From positions 1 to 64,000 of the forward strand of contig CAVJLL010000008.1 of the NCBI GenBank assembly GCA_963650385.1: a stretch of 64,000 nucleotides of DNA, in the 5' to 3' direction. The first letter of the stretch is position 1. The number at the start of each line of letters is the position of its first letter. Shown here one piece after another: positions 15,482 to 24,239 of this stretch. The translations under genes were made by a program, and so were the position numbers. The notes beneath the pieces were generated by a model. It was given only the letters and a program-made list of their open reading frames with translations, was not told the origin of the DNA and did not search any database. Source of the stretch: CAG-791 sp963650385 (GTDB lineage Bacteria > Bacillota > Clostridia > Lachnospirales > Lachnospiraceae).

Positions 15482-16537
15482 TTACTCAGCTGCCGGAATG
15501 ACTGTGTAATCCTCCGGCATTGTCATGCCGATGGCCTTTGCATAATCCTCGTTGTACTCCTTCGTGGTCGTGGGAGCGTACTCGATCTCCATCGTGGAGA
15601 CGTCAGCGCCCTCCGAGAGAATGCGGATTGCCTGCTGGCCGGCTGTATAGCCGATGTCATAGTAGCTGATGGAAAGGGTCGCAAGGCCGCCCGCTCTTGT
15701 CATGTTCTCCTCGCCGCAGATGACCGGGATGCCGGCAGGCTCGGTTACGTTGGAGACGATGGTCATGTTGGAGGCTGCCGTATTGTCCGTCGGAATATAA
15801 ACGGCATCGCAGTCAGCAATTGCACTGGTTACCACAGACTGCAGATCGTTGGAATCTGCGAATGTATACTCCTGATATGCTACGCCGTCCTCATCCAGGT
15901 ACTCCTCAATCTTTGTTGCCTGGAACTTGGAATTGGCCTCTGCAGAGCAGTACAGAATGGAAACCTTCTTCACATCCGGTACCAACTCGAGGATCATCTT
16001 CTCCTGCTGATCCAGCGGTGCAAGGTCGGAGGTTCCGGATACGTTGATGCCGGTCACGCCGGTGAAATCGTCCATATTCAGAGCGGTGCCGTAATCCGTA
16101 ATGGAGGTGCCCAGAATCGGGATGTCCGTCGTTGCTGCTACAGCAGCCTGCAGTGCAGGCGTTGCATTGGCAAGGATCAGATCATAGCCATTGTTGACGA
16201 AGCCGGTAATAATCGTGGAGCAGGTAGCGGAATCGCCCTGCGCGTTCTGATAATCAATGGTGACATTGTCGCCGTATTTCTCAGTCAGTGCATCCTCAAA
16301 GCCCTGTGTTGCTGCATCCAGTGCGTTGTGCTGAACCAGCTGGCAGATGCCGACGGTGAACTTCTCATCCGAGGTCTCGGCCGCTGCCTCTGTGGATGCC
16401 TCTTCTGCCGTATCCGCAGTCGTCTCTGCAGCTGCAGCCTCGGTGGATGCCGATGCAGAGGAATCCGATGTGCTTCCGCATCCGGCCATTGCCAGCATCG
16501 TGCCGGCCAGAATCAATGCCAATGTCTTCTTTTTCAT
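15482..16537 (-). CDS. ABC_sub_bind-family solute-binding lipoprotein (TrpX type)
   Basis: A 351-residue lipoprotein with signal peptide and lipobox MAGC (Cys at about 20), followed by a Ser/Thr/Ala/Glu-rich linker. The mature domain (from KFTVGICQLVQHNALDAA) belongs to the ABC_sub_bind (PF04392) family; ICQLVQHNALD and ITDYGTALN are family motifs. I start at ATG 16537 (MKKKTLALILAG) with AAAAGGAG upstream. It is first in the binding protein-permease-ATPase operon. Many relatives are controlled by a tryptophan T-box, but I find no T-box sequence in the leader. Confidence 0.9.
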   Translation of the reverse strand: MKKKTLALILAGTMLAMAGCGSTSDSSASASTEAAAAETTADTAEEASTEAAAETSDEKFTVGICQLVQHNALDAATQGFEDALTEKYGDNVTIDYQNAQGDSATCSTIITGFVNNGYDLILANATPALQAAVAATTDIPILGTSITDYGTALNMDDFTGVTGINVSGTSDLAPLDQQEKMILELVPDVKKVSILYCSAEANSKFQATKIEEYLDEDGVAYQEYTFADSNDLQSVVTSAIADCDAVYIPTDNTAASNMTIVSNVTEPAGIPVICGEENMTRAGGLATLSISYYDIGYTAGQQAIRILSEGADVSTMEIEYAPTTTKEYNEDYAKAIGMTMPEDYTVIPAAE

Positions 16538-16603
16538 AATAATCTCCTTTTCTCCCGGGAGCTTTGCAGGGTCTGCCTGTGCCTCCTCGTGTTGATTTAT
16601 TAC

Positions 16604-16632
16604 ATTAAAGCGCAAACGCGTTGGTGTGTCAA
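16604..16632 (-). promoter_or_regulatory. Sigma-A-type promoter of the TrpX-type operon
   Basis: On the minus strand TTGACA, a 17-bp spacer, then TTTAAT, ending 66 bases before the lipoprotein start codon. The consensus -35 and correct spacing make this one of the clearest promoters in the window. Confidence 0.65.
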
Positions 16633-16705
16633 ACTTTTTTGTTCACTCTTTTGCCGGCAGCAAATACGACTATTTTGTCCATGTTTTCCCTATTTTCTTT
16701 CATGG

Positions 16706-16720
16706 TAAACACCGTGTTTA
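16706..16720. promoter_or_regulatory. Operator-like palindrome upstream of lacZ
   Basis: TAAACAC-C-GTGTTTA is a perfect 7+1+7 palindrome in the divergent gap (16538-16835) between the TrpX-type operon and the beta-galactosidase gene. A regulator site for the galactosidase is the simplest reading. Confidence 0.45.
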
Positions 16721-16745
16721 ACCCATACACTGATACTAGGGTCTC

Positions 16746-16795
16746 AAGGTCCAAACCTCCGATGCAAGCTTGCCCTCGAAAGGAGGTTTGACCTT
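16746..16795. repeat. Large inverted repeat in the lacZ leader
   Basis: AAGGTCCAAACCTCC and GGAGGTTTGACCTT pair as a long imperfect stem around a roughly 20-base loop, 40 bases before the lacZ start codon. There is no T-run, so it is not an ordinary terminator; it may be a leader structure or another dispersed palindrome. Confidence 0.5.
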
Positions 16796-16835
16796 CGGCT
16801 CCTTCTATCAGATTGGGGAAAAGGGGGAAAATACG

Positions 16836-19800
16836 ATGATGATTCCAAAGCACTACGAAGATCTGCAGGTTCTGCACGAAAACACCATGCCGCCGAGAGC
16901 GTACTACATTCCGGCTTCAAAGAGAATTGCCGATCCCGCAGAGCACCGGGAAGAATCTGACCGCATGGAGCTTTTAAGCGGCAGCTGGAAATTTCACTAC
17001 TATCCCAGCATTCTCGACCTGAAGGATGATTTTTATCAGGACGGGTTCGACGCCGCCTCATTTGATGATATTCCCGTACCGGGAACCTGGCAGACCTCCG
17101 GCTACGATCGTCACCAGTACACCAACATCCGCTACCCGTTTCCGTTTGATCCGCCTTATGTTCCGCTCGAGAATCCCTGCGGAGCGTATCTTCGTTATTT
17201 CGAATATCACACAGATCCTGCTGCGCCAAAAGCATTCCTGAATTTCGAAGGCGTCGACAGCTGTTATTACGTATGGCTGAACGGCAGCTACATCGGCTAC
17301 AGCCAGGTTTCTCACGCAACCGCAGAATTTGATATCACCGGGCAGCTTCGCGATGGCTCGAACACGCTTGCTGTCCTCGTTCTGAAGTGGTGTGACGGCT
17401 CTTACCTGGAGGATCAGGACAAGTTCCGCATGAGCGGTATTTTCCGTGATGTATACATTCTGAAGCGTCCTGTAAATGCAATCCGGGATTACTGCATCAC
17501 AACAGACATCACGCAAGACAGGGCTCTTGTAACCATCAGCTGTACATATACCGGTCCTGCTGCCACACGGCTCTCCATCGAAGACTCCGCAGGCAGAGTC
17601 CTGTCGCAGGGTACTCTTGCGGAAAGCGGCAGGGTGCTGCTGAAAATATCCAATCCCATCCTGTGGAACACGGAGACGCCGTACCTGTACACGCTGGTAA
17701 TGGAAACAGCAAATGAAGTGATCACGGACCAGATTGCTCTGCGGACGATAGAAATCCGGGACAGGGTCGTTTATTTCAACGGCCAGCGTATCAAATTCCG
17801 GGGCGTTAATCATCATGATTCCGATCCGATAACCGGCTTTGCTGTCTCTGCAGACCATTACAGACGTGATCTGATGCTGATGAAGCAGCATAATTTCAAT
17901 GCCATTCGAACCTCTCATTATCCAAAAGCGCCTTTCTTCTACCTGATGTGTGAGCGCTATGGATTCATGGTGATTGATGAAGCGGATCTGGAGGCGCACG
18001 GTCCATTTCAGCTGTACCGAAAAGAGGACACGGAAGCCAATCGGTTCCACCGCTGGAACGAAACTCTTGCGGACAATCCCGCGTGGGAAAATGCCATCAC
18101 TGACCGCATGCAGCAAATGGTTCAGCGAGACAAAAACCGCTTCTGCGTTGTCATCTGGTCCGCAGGAAACGAATCGGCCTATGGCTGTAATTTTGAGAAG
18201 GCACTCCAATGGGCAAAGGCTTTCGATCCGGACCGATTGACACAATACGAAAGCGCGCGCTATCGCAATCCGTTAAAACACTATGATTACAGCAATCTGG
18301 ATCTGTACAGCCGCATGTATCCATCGACGTCAGAAATCCAGGAATATCTCTGCAAGGATGGCAGCAAGCCTTTTCTTTTGGTTGAGTACTGCCACAGTAT
18401 GGGAAACGGTCCCGGTGATTTCGAGGATTACTTTCAGCTGATGCAGCAAAGCGATCTCCTGTGCGGCGGATTTGTCTGGGAATGGTGCGATCACGCCATT
18501 TATCACGGAACGGCAGAAAATGGAAAGCCCATGTATTTCTACGGCGGTGATCACGGAGAGGTCATTCATGACGGCAATTTCTGCATGGACGGACTCGTAT
18601 ATCCTGACCGGGCTCCCCACACCGGCCTTCTGGAATACAAGAATGTGCATCGCCCCGTGCGGCTGATCTCCTATGACCGGCATTCCGGGGAGCTGATTCT
18701 CCATAATTATCTGGACTTTGCCGATCTGTCTGACTATGTCAGCATCTCATATGAGCTGTCCCAGGATGGCACTGTCATTGAGCACGGCACACTGGAGACT
18801 GTCTCCATAAAACCGCATACCGACGGGAGGCTGAGCCTGCCGCTCACGCTCCCCGATGCGGGAAGAGTTTATCTAAAGCTCATTTACCGTCTTACAAAGG
18901 AGCAGCCGCTTCTGGAGTCTGGTTATGAACTTGGTTTTGACGAGCTTCTCTTATCGAAGCCGAATCAAATCCATCAGCATGCAGCAGAACTTCTTAAAAA
19001 GCACGAAAACGGTTTTGATATCTGCGTATCGGAAACTCCGTCAGAGCTGATTCTCAAGGGGAAGGACTTCACATATACTCTGAATAAACAGACCGGCTTG
19101 TTTTCATCCATGATCTGCGGGTTACAGGATATCCTCTGCCGCCCCATGGAAATCAATATCTGGCGTGCCCCCATCGACAACGATATGTACATCCGAGAGG
19201 AATGGCAGAAGGCGCATTACCATCAGGCCTATACGCGCGCCTACAGTACCCAGACACTGCAGAACAAGTACGGCATTCTCGTTCTTTCTCATGTGTCCGT
19301 TGTTGCGCCAACTGTTCAGAAGCTGTTGGACATTGAGATTTCCTGGCAGATTGACAACGGCGGCAAAATCTCCGCTGCTTTCAACGTTAAAAAGGACCCG
19401 GAGCTGCCGGCATTGCCGCGGTTCGGCGTGCGTCTTTTTCTCAGCAAGACCATGAACCAGGTCTCGTATTACGGCATGGGGCCTGTTGAATCCTATCGTG
19501 ACAAGCACCAGGCTGCCTTTCACGGATTATTCCGGAGCACCGTTTCTGCTCTGCACGAGGACTATCTGCGCCCCCAGGAGAACGGAAGCCATTACGATTG
19601 TGATTTCGTCGAGCTGTCCGGCGAGGAGCAGAGCCTTTCCGCTGCGTCTTCAACGCCGTTTTCTTTCAATGCTTCGTCATACACGCAGGAAATGCTCGGA
19701 CAGTGTGCGCATAATTACGAATTACAGAAGGCAGACTGCACAATTCTGTGCATTGATTATGCACAAAGCGGAATCGGATCAAACAGCTGCGGTCCTGCGC

Positions 19801-19871
19801 TTCCTGCCGGATACCAGCTCAGGGAAACAGACTTCCGGTTTCAGTTCTGTCTTGTCCCTTTAAGGAATTAA
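16836..19871 (+). CDS. lacZ: Family GH2 beta-galactosidase
   Basis: A 1011-residue intracellular glycoside hydrolase of family 2, LacZ type, that splits terminal beta-galactosides such as lactose. Domain order is the jelly-roll sugar-binding domain (about 50-215), immunoglobulin-like domains, TIM barrel (about 310-600) and the small-chain domain at the C-terminus. The acid/base Glu is in SAGNESAYG (about 446) and the nucleophile Glu in LLVEYCHSMGNG (about 517). Length is close to E. coli LacZ (1023 residues). ATG 16836 has AAGGGGGAAA upstream; the in-frame ATG at 16770 lies in the leader hairpin and lacks a ribosome binding site. No signal peptide. The araC gene follows after four bases. Confidence 0.95.
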   Translation: MMIPKHYEDLQVLHENTMPPRAYYIPASKRIADPAEHREESDRMELLSGSWKFHYYPSILDLKDDFYQDGFDAASFDDIPVPGTWQTSGYDRHQYTNIRYPFPFDPPYVPLENPCGAYLRYFEYHTDPAAPKAFLNFEGVDSCYYVWLNGSYIGYSQVSHATAEFDITGQLRDGSNTLAVLVLKWCDGSYLEDQDKFRMSGIFRDVYILKRPVNAIRDYCITTDITQDRALVTISCTYTGPAATRLSIEDSAGRVLSQGTLAESGRVLLKISNPILWNTETPYLYTLVMETANEVITDQIALRTIEIRDRVVYFNGQRIKFRGVNHHDSDPITGFAVSADHYRRDLMLMKQHNFNAIRTSHYPKAPFFYLMCERYGFMVIDEADLEAHGPFQLYRKEDTEANRFHRWNETLADNPAWENAITDRMQQMVQRDKNRFCVVIWSAGNESAYGCNFEKALQWAKAFDPDRLTQYESARYRNPLKHYDYSNLDLYSRMYPSTSEIQEYLCKDGSKPFLLVEYCHSMGNGPGDFEDYFQLMQQSDLLCGGFVWEWCDHAIYHGTAENGKPMYFYGGDHGEVIHDGNFCMDGLVYPDRAPHTGLLEYKNVHRPVRLISYDRHSGELILHNYLDFADLSDYVSISYELSQDGTVIEHGTLETVSIKPHTDGRLSLPLTLPDAGRVYLKLIYRLTKEQPLLESGYELGFDELLLSKPNQIHQHAAELLKKHENGFDICVSETPSELILKGKDFTYTLNKQTGLFSSMICGLQDILCRPMEINIWRAPIDNDMYIREEWQKAHYHQAYTRAYSTQTLQNKYGILVLSHVSVVAPTVQKLLDIEISWQIDNGGKISAAFNVKKDPELPALPRFGVRLFLSKTMNQVSYYGMGPVESYRDKHQAAFHGLFRSTVSALHEDYLRPQENGSHYDCDFVELSGEEQSLSAASSTPFSFNASSYTQEMLGQCAHNYELQKADCTILCIDYAQSGIGSNSCGPALPAGYQLRETDFRFQFCLVPLRN

Positions 19872-19875
19872 CTTC

Positions 19876-20760
19876 ATGTATACATTATCGGCCTACTATC
19901 GCAATTCACGCATCGATTTCAAAGACAGAAAGCATCCGCTGTTCATCGGCAGCTGCGGCACTTATCGCCTGTACACAATTAAAAAGCTTCCGACGCATCG
20001 TCCGCGAGGAAGACTGGACTGGCAGATCCTGTACGTTGCTGCCGGCAGAGCGCACTTCTTTTTCAACGGAACGGAACACGTCATCGAAGCGGGCAATATG
20101 GTGATTTACCGCCCCAAGGAGGAGCAGAAATACTACTATCTCGGTAAGGATCAGACGGAGGTGTACTGGGTTCATTTCACCGGCAGCAACGTCAAGAACA
20201 TTCTTCGCAGATACGGCATCACAGACGATACCAGGGTCATTTACACCGGTATTTCCATGGAATATAAGACGCTGTTCCTGGCAATGATCAAGGAGCTGAA
20301 TCTGACAAAGCCGGACTATGAACAGATGCTGGTGAACTATTTTACGATCCTTCTCGTCGATCTGCACCGCCTGCCCCTGCAGAAGCCGCAAAAGCGCAGG
20401 CATCTGAATATGGACGAAATGGACAAAGCAGCGCAGTACTTCCAGCTGAATTACAACCGACCGATCAGCATTGAAGAATATGCCGCCTCGCATGATATGA
20501 GTGTAGGCTGGTTTATCAAAAGCTTCCGCCAGTATGCCGGTACCACGCCCACGCAGTACATCCATTCTCTTCGGATCGCCAATGCCAGAATGCTGTTGGA
20601 GAAAACCGATTACAACATTACGGAAATCTCCGGTTTATCCGGCTTTGATGATCCGCTGTATTTCAGCCGCTTCTTCCGTAAGCAGTGCGGCATGTCTCCG
20701 TCGCAGTACCGCAGGCAGCTGTCTTCTCACCCGCAAAACGATAAAGGGAATGCTGATTAA
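19876..20760 (+). CDS. AraC-family transcriptional regulator
   Basis: A 294-residue regulator with an N-terminal cupin-like sugar-sensing domain (about 30-110; LYVAAGRAHFFFNGTEHVIEAG) and a C-terminal double helix-turn-helix (about 180-285; SIEEYAASHDMSVGWFIKSF and FDDPLYFSRFFRKQCGMSPS). The ATG lies four bases after the lacZ stop, with AAGGA inside the lacZ end, so the two genes are co-translated. The converging sugar ABC operon at 20808-23936 is its likely second target. Confidence 0.92.
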   Translation: MYTLSAYYRNSRIDFKDRKHPLFIGSCGTYRLYTIKKLPTHRPRGRLDWQILYVAAGRAHFFFNGTEHVIEAGNMVIYRPKEEQKYYYLGKDQTEVYWVHFTGSNVKNILRRYGITDDTRVIYTGISMEYKTLFLAMIKELNLTKPDYEQMLVNYFTILLVDLHRLPLQKPQKRRHLNMDEMDKAAQYFQLNYNRPISIEEYAASHDMSVGWFIKSFRQYAGTTPTQYIHSLRIANARMLLEKTDYNITEISGLSGFDDPLYFSRFFRKQCGMSPSQYRRQLSSHPQNDKGNAD

Positions 20761-20785
20761 ATCAGCATTCCCTTTACTGTTTTGC
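20743..20785. terminator. Bidirectional terminator between araC and the sugar ABC operon
   Basis: A 15-bp perfect stem AAAGGGAATGCTGAT / ATCAGCATTCCCTTT, followed by T-rich sequence on both strands (ACTGTTTTG on plus, ATCGTTTTG on minus). It overlaps the araC stop codon and ends both convergent operons. Confidence 0.85.
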
Positions 20786-20807
20786 GCGTTGGTTCTGAAT
20801 CGTTCTG

Positions 20808-21626
20808 CTATTTCACAGAACCTGTAATTCCCTCCACAAAATTCTTCTGAAGTGCAAAGAACACAATCGCCGTGGGGATGGTCGTAATGAGTACCGCCAG
20901 CATCACCATTCCGTAATCCGTCACATACCCTGCTGTCAGGTTGGAAATCAGCATGGGCATTGTCTGTGTGGAGTTATCCGACATAATCACCTTTGCCCAC
21001 AGGAAATTGTTCCATGCATTCATGAAGGTCACAACTCCGGCCGCCGCAAAGATCGATTTCATCGAAGGGATGTACATCTTCAGATAGATCCCAAACTCCG
21101 AAAGTCCGTCAATTCTTGCCGCCTCAATGATATCCACCGGGAATGCCTTCGCATTCGTGCGGAACATCATAATGAGCAACGGTGTTGCCAGCGACGGGAG
21201 CATAAAGCCTATGGCTGTATCCAGCAGTCCCAGATTGGAGTACATCCGGAAAAGCGGAACCATCAGGGCAACAAACGGAATCATCATGGACATCAGCACG
21301 ATGGCGTAGATTTTCTCTTTGTTCTTATCCCTGTAAATCTCGAACGCATATCCGGCCAGTGAGCTTACCACCAATGCAAATACCGTCACCAGAACCGTAT
21401 ACTTGCATGAGTTCCAGAAATTGGTCCACAGAGGCTGCTGTGCCACCAGATTTTTGTAATTTTCCATCAAATACGTTCCAAACGTCAGCTTGCCGCCTAT
21501 GACATCCACACTTTTGTTGGTTGCTGCAATGATCATCCACACCAACGGAAACACCGAGAGCACGGACATCAGAATCAGGAACACATAGGTAAAGAACAGC
21601 TTGATCTTTCCCTTAGTCACGTTCAT
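20808..21626 (-). CDS. MalG-type carbohydrate ABC permease
   Basis: A 272-residue permease with six membrane segments, second inner-membrane component of a CUT1-type sugar importer. The EAA loop reads EAARIDGLSEFGIYLKMYIPS (about 180-200). ATG 21626 overlaps the end of the upstream permease by 14 bases, indicating coupling. The C-terminus ends in FALQKNFVEGITGSVK, the usual end of the family. No ATPase gene is present nearby, so a shared MsmX-type ATPase probably energises it. Confidence 0.92.
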   Translation of the reverse strand: MNVTKGKIKLFFTYVFLILMSVLSVFPLVWMIIAATNKSVDVIGGKLTFGTYLMENYKNLVAQQPLWTNFWNSCKYTVLVTVFALVVSSLAGYAFEIYRDKNKEKIYAIVLMSMMIPFVALMVPLFRMYSNLGLLDTAIGFMLPSLATPLLIMMFRTNAKAFPVDIIEAARIDGLSEFGIYLKMYIPSMKSIFAAAGVVTFMNAWNNFLWAKVIMSDNSTQTMPMLISNLTAGYVTDYGMVMLAVLITTIPTAIVFFALQKNFVEGITGSVK

Positions 21627-22503
21627 CACCTACTTTCATCTGAATGAAGGCCAGAATCGCCACCATGATCAGAATAATAAAGGACATGGCCGAGGTATAA
21701 CCGAAGTTCGGAACCCCCTTAAAGGACATGTTGTAAATATAATGCGACATCGTGATCGAGGCATTGCCCGGTCCGCCGTTCGTCAGGTTCACCGATTCAT
21801 CGAACAGCTGCAGCGTACCGTTGGTAGACATAATTGCCGTCATCAGGATCGTCGGCTTCAGCAGCGGAACTGTGATCCGGAAGAACGTCTGCACTGCAGA
21901 TGCGCCGTCAATCTGCGCCGCCTCATACACCGACTTTTCAATATTCTGCAGTCCGGCCAGATAGAACACCATGTTGTAGCCGGTCCATCTCCAGACCAAT
22001 GCAATGATGATGACGATCTTGGCACTGGTTGGATTTGCGAGAAAATTGTATGCCTCTTGTATAAGTCCAAGCTTCAGTGCAATCGAATTGATAAAGCCGT
22101 CGGTTGCAAACAGCGAGCGGAAAATAATCGCGTACGCAACCAATGATGTTGCACAGGGCAGGAAAATCGCTGTCCGGAAGAGCCCCCTGCATTTCACCTT
22201 CGGATTATTCAGGATCGATGCCAGCATCAGTGCAAGAACCAGCATAACCGGAACCTGAATAATGAGATAAAAGATGCAGTTCTTCATGGACTGCAGAAAC
22301 ACGCCGTCCTTAAAGCACCGGATGTAATTGCTAAGTCCGGTGAATGTCATGCTGGTTCCGGTTCCGGTCTGAAAGGATGTCACCAATGCAGAGAGCATCG
22401 GATAAATGCTGAACACACAGATCAGCACCATCGCCGGTGTCAGGAACGTCCAGCCGGCAGCGCTTTGCTTGCCCTGCATGCTGAGTCTTTTTTTCTTATT
22501 CAT
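21613..22503 (-). CDS. MalF-type carbohydrate ABC permease
   Basis: A 296-residue CUT1 permease with six membrane segments and the loop EAAQIDGASAVQTFFRITVP. I start at ATG 22503 (MNKKKRLSMQGK) with GGAGAGG upstream rather than at 22548. It is between the binding protein and the MalG-type partner. With the adjacent beta-galactosidase it probably imports a galactose-containing oligosaccharide. Confidence 0.92.
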   Translation of the reverse strand: MNKKKRLSMQGKQSAAGWTFLTPAMVLICVFSIYPMLSALVTSFQTGTGTSMTFTGLSNYIRCFKDGVFLQSMKNCIFYLIIQVPVMLVLALMLASILNNPKVKCRGLFRTAIFLPCATSLVAYAIIFRSLFATDGFINSIALKLGLIQEAYNFLANPTSAKIVIIIALVWRWTGYNMVFYLAGLQNIEKSVYEAAQIDGASAVQTFFRITVPLLKPTILMTAIMSTNGTLQLFDESVNLTNGGPGNASITMSHYIYNMSFKGVPNFGYTSAMSFIILIMVAILAFIQMKVGDERD

Positions 22504-22592
22504 CGCAGCCTCTCCATGCCGCAGTCTGCGCAGCAGTTCAGAACCCATCTATAGGATCGCCCGGCTTCGAACCACTGCCAGCCTGCTGTATC

Positions 22593-23936
22593 CTACCGTC
22601 CCATATTGAACTCTACTGTCTCCTGCGCAGTTGCAAGCTCCGCATCAATATCCGATCCGCCTGACACATTCGCAATGGCCGTTGCAAGAGCCGTATTGGC
22701 CTCCACATAATAAACGCCCAGATTTACCGAAGGCGTCTTGGAGGCAAAATTCGCAATATCTGCATAGATTGCCTGGCCGCCGAAGAATTCCTGCGGCTCG
22801 TTGTACACATCACTCTCACCGGCCGGAAGCCATGTTGCAACAGCGCCGGAGCTGGGAAGAATGGTGTCATACAGCTCCACACTTCCTGCGAAGGTCGATT
22901 TCAGGAAATCCACCGCCAGCTCTGTATTCCTGCAGTTGGTTGTGATTGCCCACGTGGAGCCGCCCTGATTGGAATAATTGGTGGCGTTTTCCGTATCCGG
23001 CAGGGACGGCATATTGGTCAGTCCCCACTTTCCGGAAAGATCCTCTGCGGTCTGAACTGAGGCAAGTATCCAGCAGCCGTTGATCACGCCGGCCGTCTTG
23101 CCGCTGGTAAAGGTTGCAATATATTCATCCCAGCTGTTGACTACTGCAAGGACGTGCTGATCCTTCATCTCCTGGTAGATTTCAATGCACTTTCTGATGT
23201 TCTCATTGCCCTTGATGTTGGGCGTCCCGTCGTCGTTCCAGGTACTGATTCCGGCAGACTGCAGCATCTGATACAGAAGGTCGGACGATCCGGCCTGCGC
23301 AGAAACCAGTGAATATCCCGTCTTATCGTACACATCCGTGCCGATCTCAATGAATCTGTTCCAGTCGATATCCGTCAGATCCTCAAGCGTGTATCCGGCC
23401 TCCTGCAATACATCCGTCCTGTAAACCGCGATCTCCGCGCCGTTGTCAAAGGGCACCCCGTAGTTCCTGCCGTCGATGGTGGAAGCCGCCACCTTGCTGG
23501 CTGCAAACTGCGAGAAATCTATTCCGGAGTCCGTGAGATCCTGGTATAAATCCGGGTAGGTTGTTACGTATTTTTCATAGGCAAAATCCTGCATCAGGCA
23601 TATGTCCGGAAGCTGTGAATAATTGCCGGAGCCCACGATGGTTCCCAGCTGCGTCTGCATCCCGTCCCATCCGGTCTCAACAATATTCAGGTGAAAATCC
23701 GGGTGGTCCTTCTGATAAATCTTCTCTGCTTCCTCCATTGCATAAATATTGAACGTCTGATCCCAGGCCCAGACCGTCAGCGTATTCGCATCCTCTGCCG
23801 ATGCTGCATCTGCCGCGCCGGCTGTCTCTCCCGTCGCTGCCGCAGAGCTGCTGTCCGACGATGCGCAGCCGGCAAGCAATCCGATTCCCATGACCGCAGC
23901 TGCTGCCGCAGCCAGTACACGCTTCTGTTTTCTCAT
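22593..23936 (-). CDS. Sugar-binding lipoprotein (extracellular binding protein family 1)
   Basis: A 447-residue lipoprotein with lipobox LAGC (Cys about 24), then an Ala/Ser-rich linker and a family 1 sugar-binding fold (ANTLTVWAWDQTFNIYAMEE and later GGSTWAITTNCRNTELAVDFL). ATG 23936 follows CGGAGGGAACAC. First gene of the operon; its leader contains the TTGTGAAACAA palindrome at 23985-23995. Ligand unassigned; the flanking GH2 enzyme argues for a beta-galactoside. Confidence 0.92.
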   Translation of the reverse strand: MRKQKRVLAAAAAAVMGIGLLAGCASSDSSSAAATGETAGAADAASAEDANTLTVWAWDQTFNIYAMEEAEKIYQKDHPDFHLNIVETGWDGMQTQLGTIVGSGNYSQLPDICLMQDFAYEKYVTTYPDLYQDLTDSGIDFSQFAASKVAASTIDGRNYGVPFDNGAEIAVYRTDVLQEAGYTLEDLTDIDWNRFIEIGTDVYDKTGYSLVSAQAGSSDLLYQMLQSAGISTWNDDGTPNIKGNENIRKCIEIYQEMKDQHVLAVVNSWDEYIATFTSGKTAGVINGCWILASVQTAEDLSGKWGLTNMPSLPDTENATNYSNQGGSTWAITTNCRNTELAVDFLKSTFAGSVELYDTILPSSGAVATWLPAGESDVYNEPQEFFGGQAIYADIANFASKTPSVNLGVYYVEANTALATAIANVSGGSDIDAELATAQETVEFNMGR

Positions 23937-23984
23937 GTGTTCCCTCCGTTTCTTTGCTGTCCCCGTTACATTGCACAATGCTTT

Positions 23985-23995
23985 TTGTGAAACAA
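23985..23995. promoter_or_regulatory. Palindromic site TTGTGAAACAA
   Basis: This 11-base palindrome lies about 50 bases upstream of the sugar-binding protein start and differs at one base from TTGTGACACAA at 25753-25763, ahead of the fucose-isomerase-family gene. A common regulator is possible. The gap 23937-24239 otherwise holds a family E repeat (24128-24147) and the terminator at 24151. Confidence 0.35.
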
Positions 23996-24127
23996 GCACC
24001 TGCTATGTATAGTTTAGATATCCACAGCGGATGGGTACATGAACAGAATCGTCGCATATATGGATTATCCTGTTCGCTTGTTTCTAACCGGTCCTATGCC
24101 GCCGGGGCCAAAGGGTCTTTCGTCTCT

Positions 24128-24147
24128 AACTGATACCGGATTGCTGC
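24128..24147 (+). repeat. Dispersed repeat, family E (copy 2)
   Basis: AACTGATACCGGATTGCTGC differs by one base from 12023-12042; both follow a GGGGCMAA-AGGGTCTTT-type palindrome remnant. Confidence 0.5.
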
Positions 24148-24150
24148 AGC

Positions 24151-24194
24151 AAAAAGCCCCCACCAGGAACGCCTTTGCATTCCCGGTGGGGGCT
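24151..24194 (-). terminator. Terminator after the fucose-isomerase-family gene
   Basis: On the minus strand AGCCCCCACCGGGAA pairs with TTCCTGGTGGGGGCT and is followed by TTTTT. It lies 45 bases after the stop codon at 24240. Confidence 0.85.
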
Positions 24195-24239
24195 CATATA
24201 CTTCAGTTTTATCGCTTATTCAGCGAATGTGATTCTGTT

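Noticed and set aside
16538..16700. T-box leader expected for a tryptophan-type ABC transporter
   Set aside because: No AGGGTGG-type T-box sequence or terminator/antiterminator pair is visible; the promoter at 16604-16632 leaves only a short leader.
16770..16835. Upstream ATG for the beta-galactosidase
   Set aside because: It lies inside the leader inverted repeat, has no ribosome binding site and adds 22 residues not seen in GH2 enzymes; ATG 16836 follows AAGGGGGAAA.
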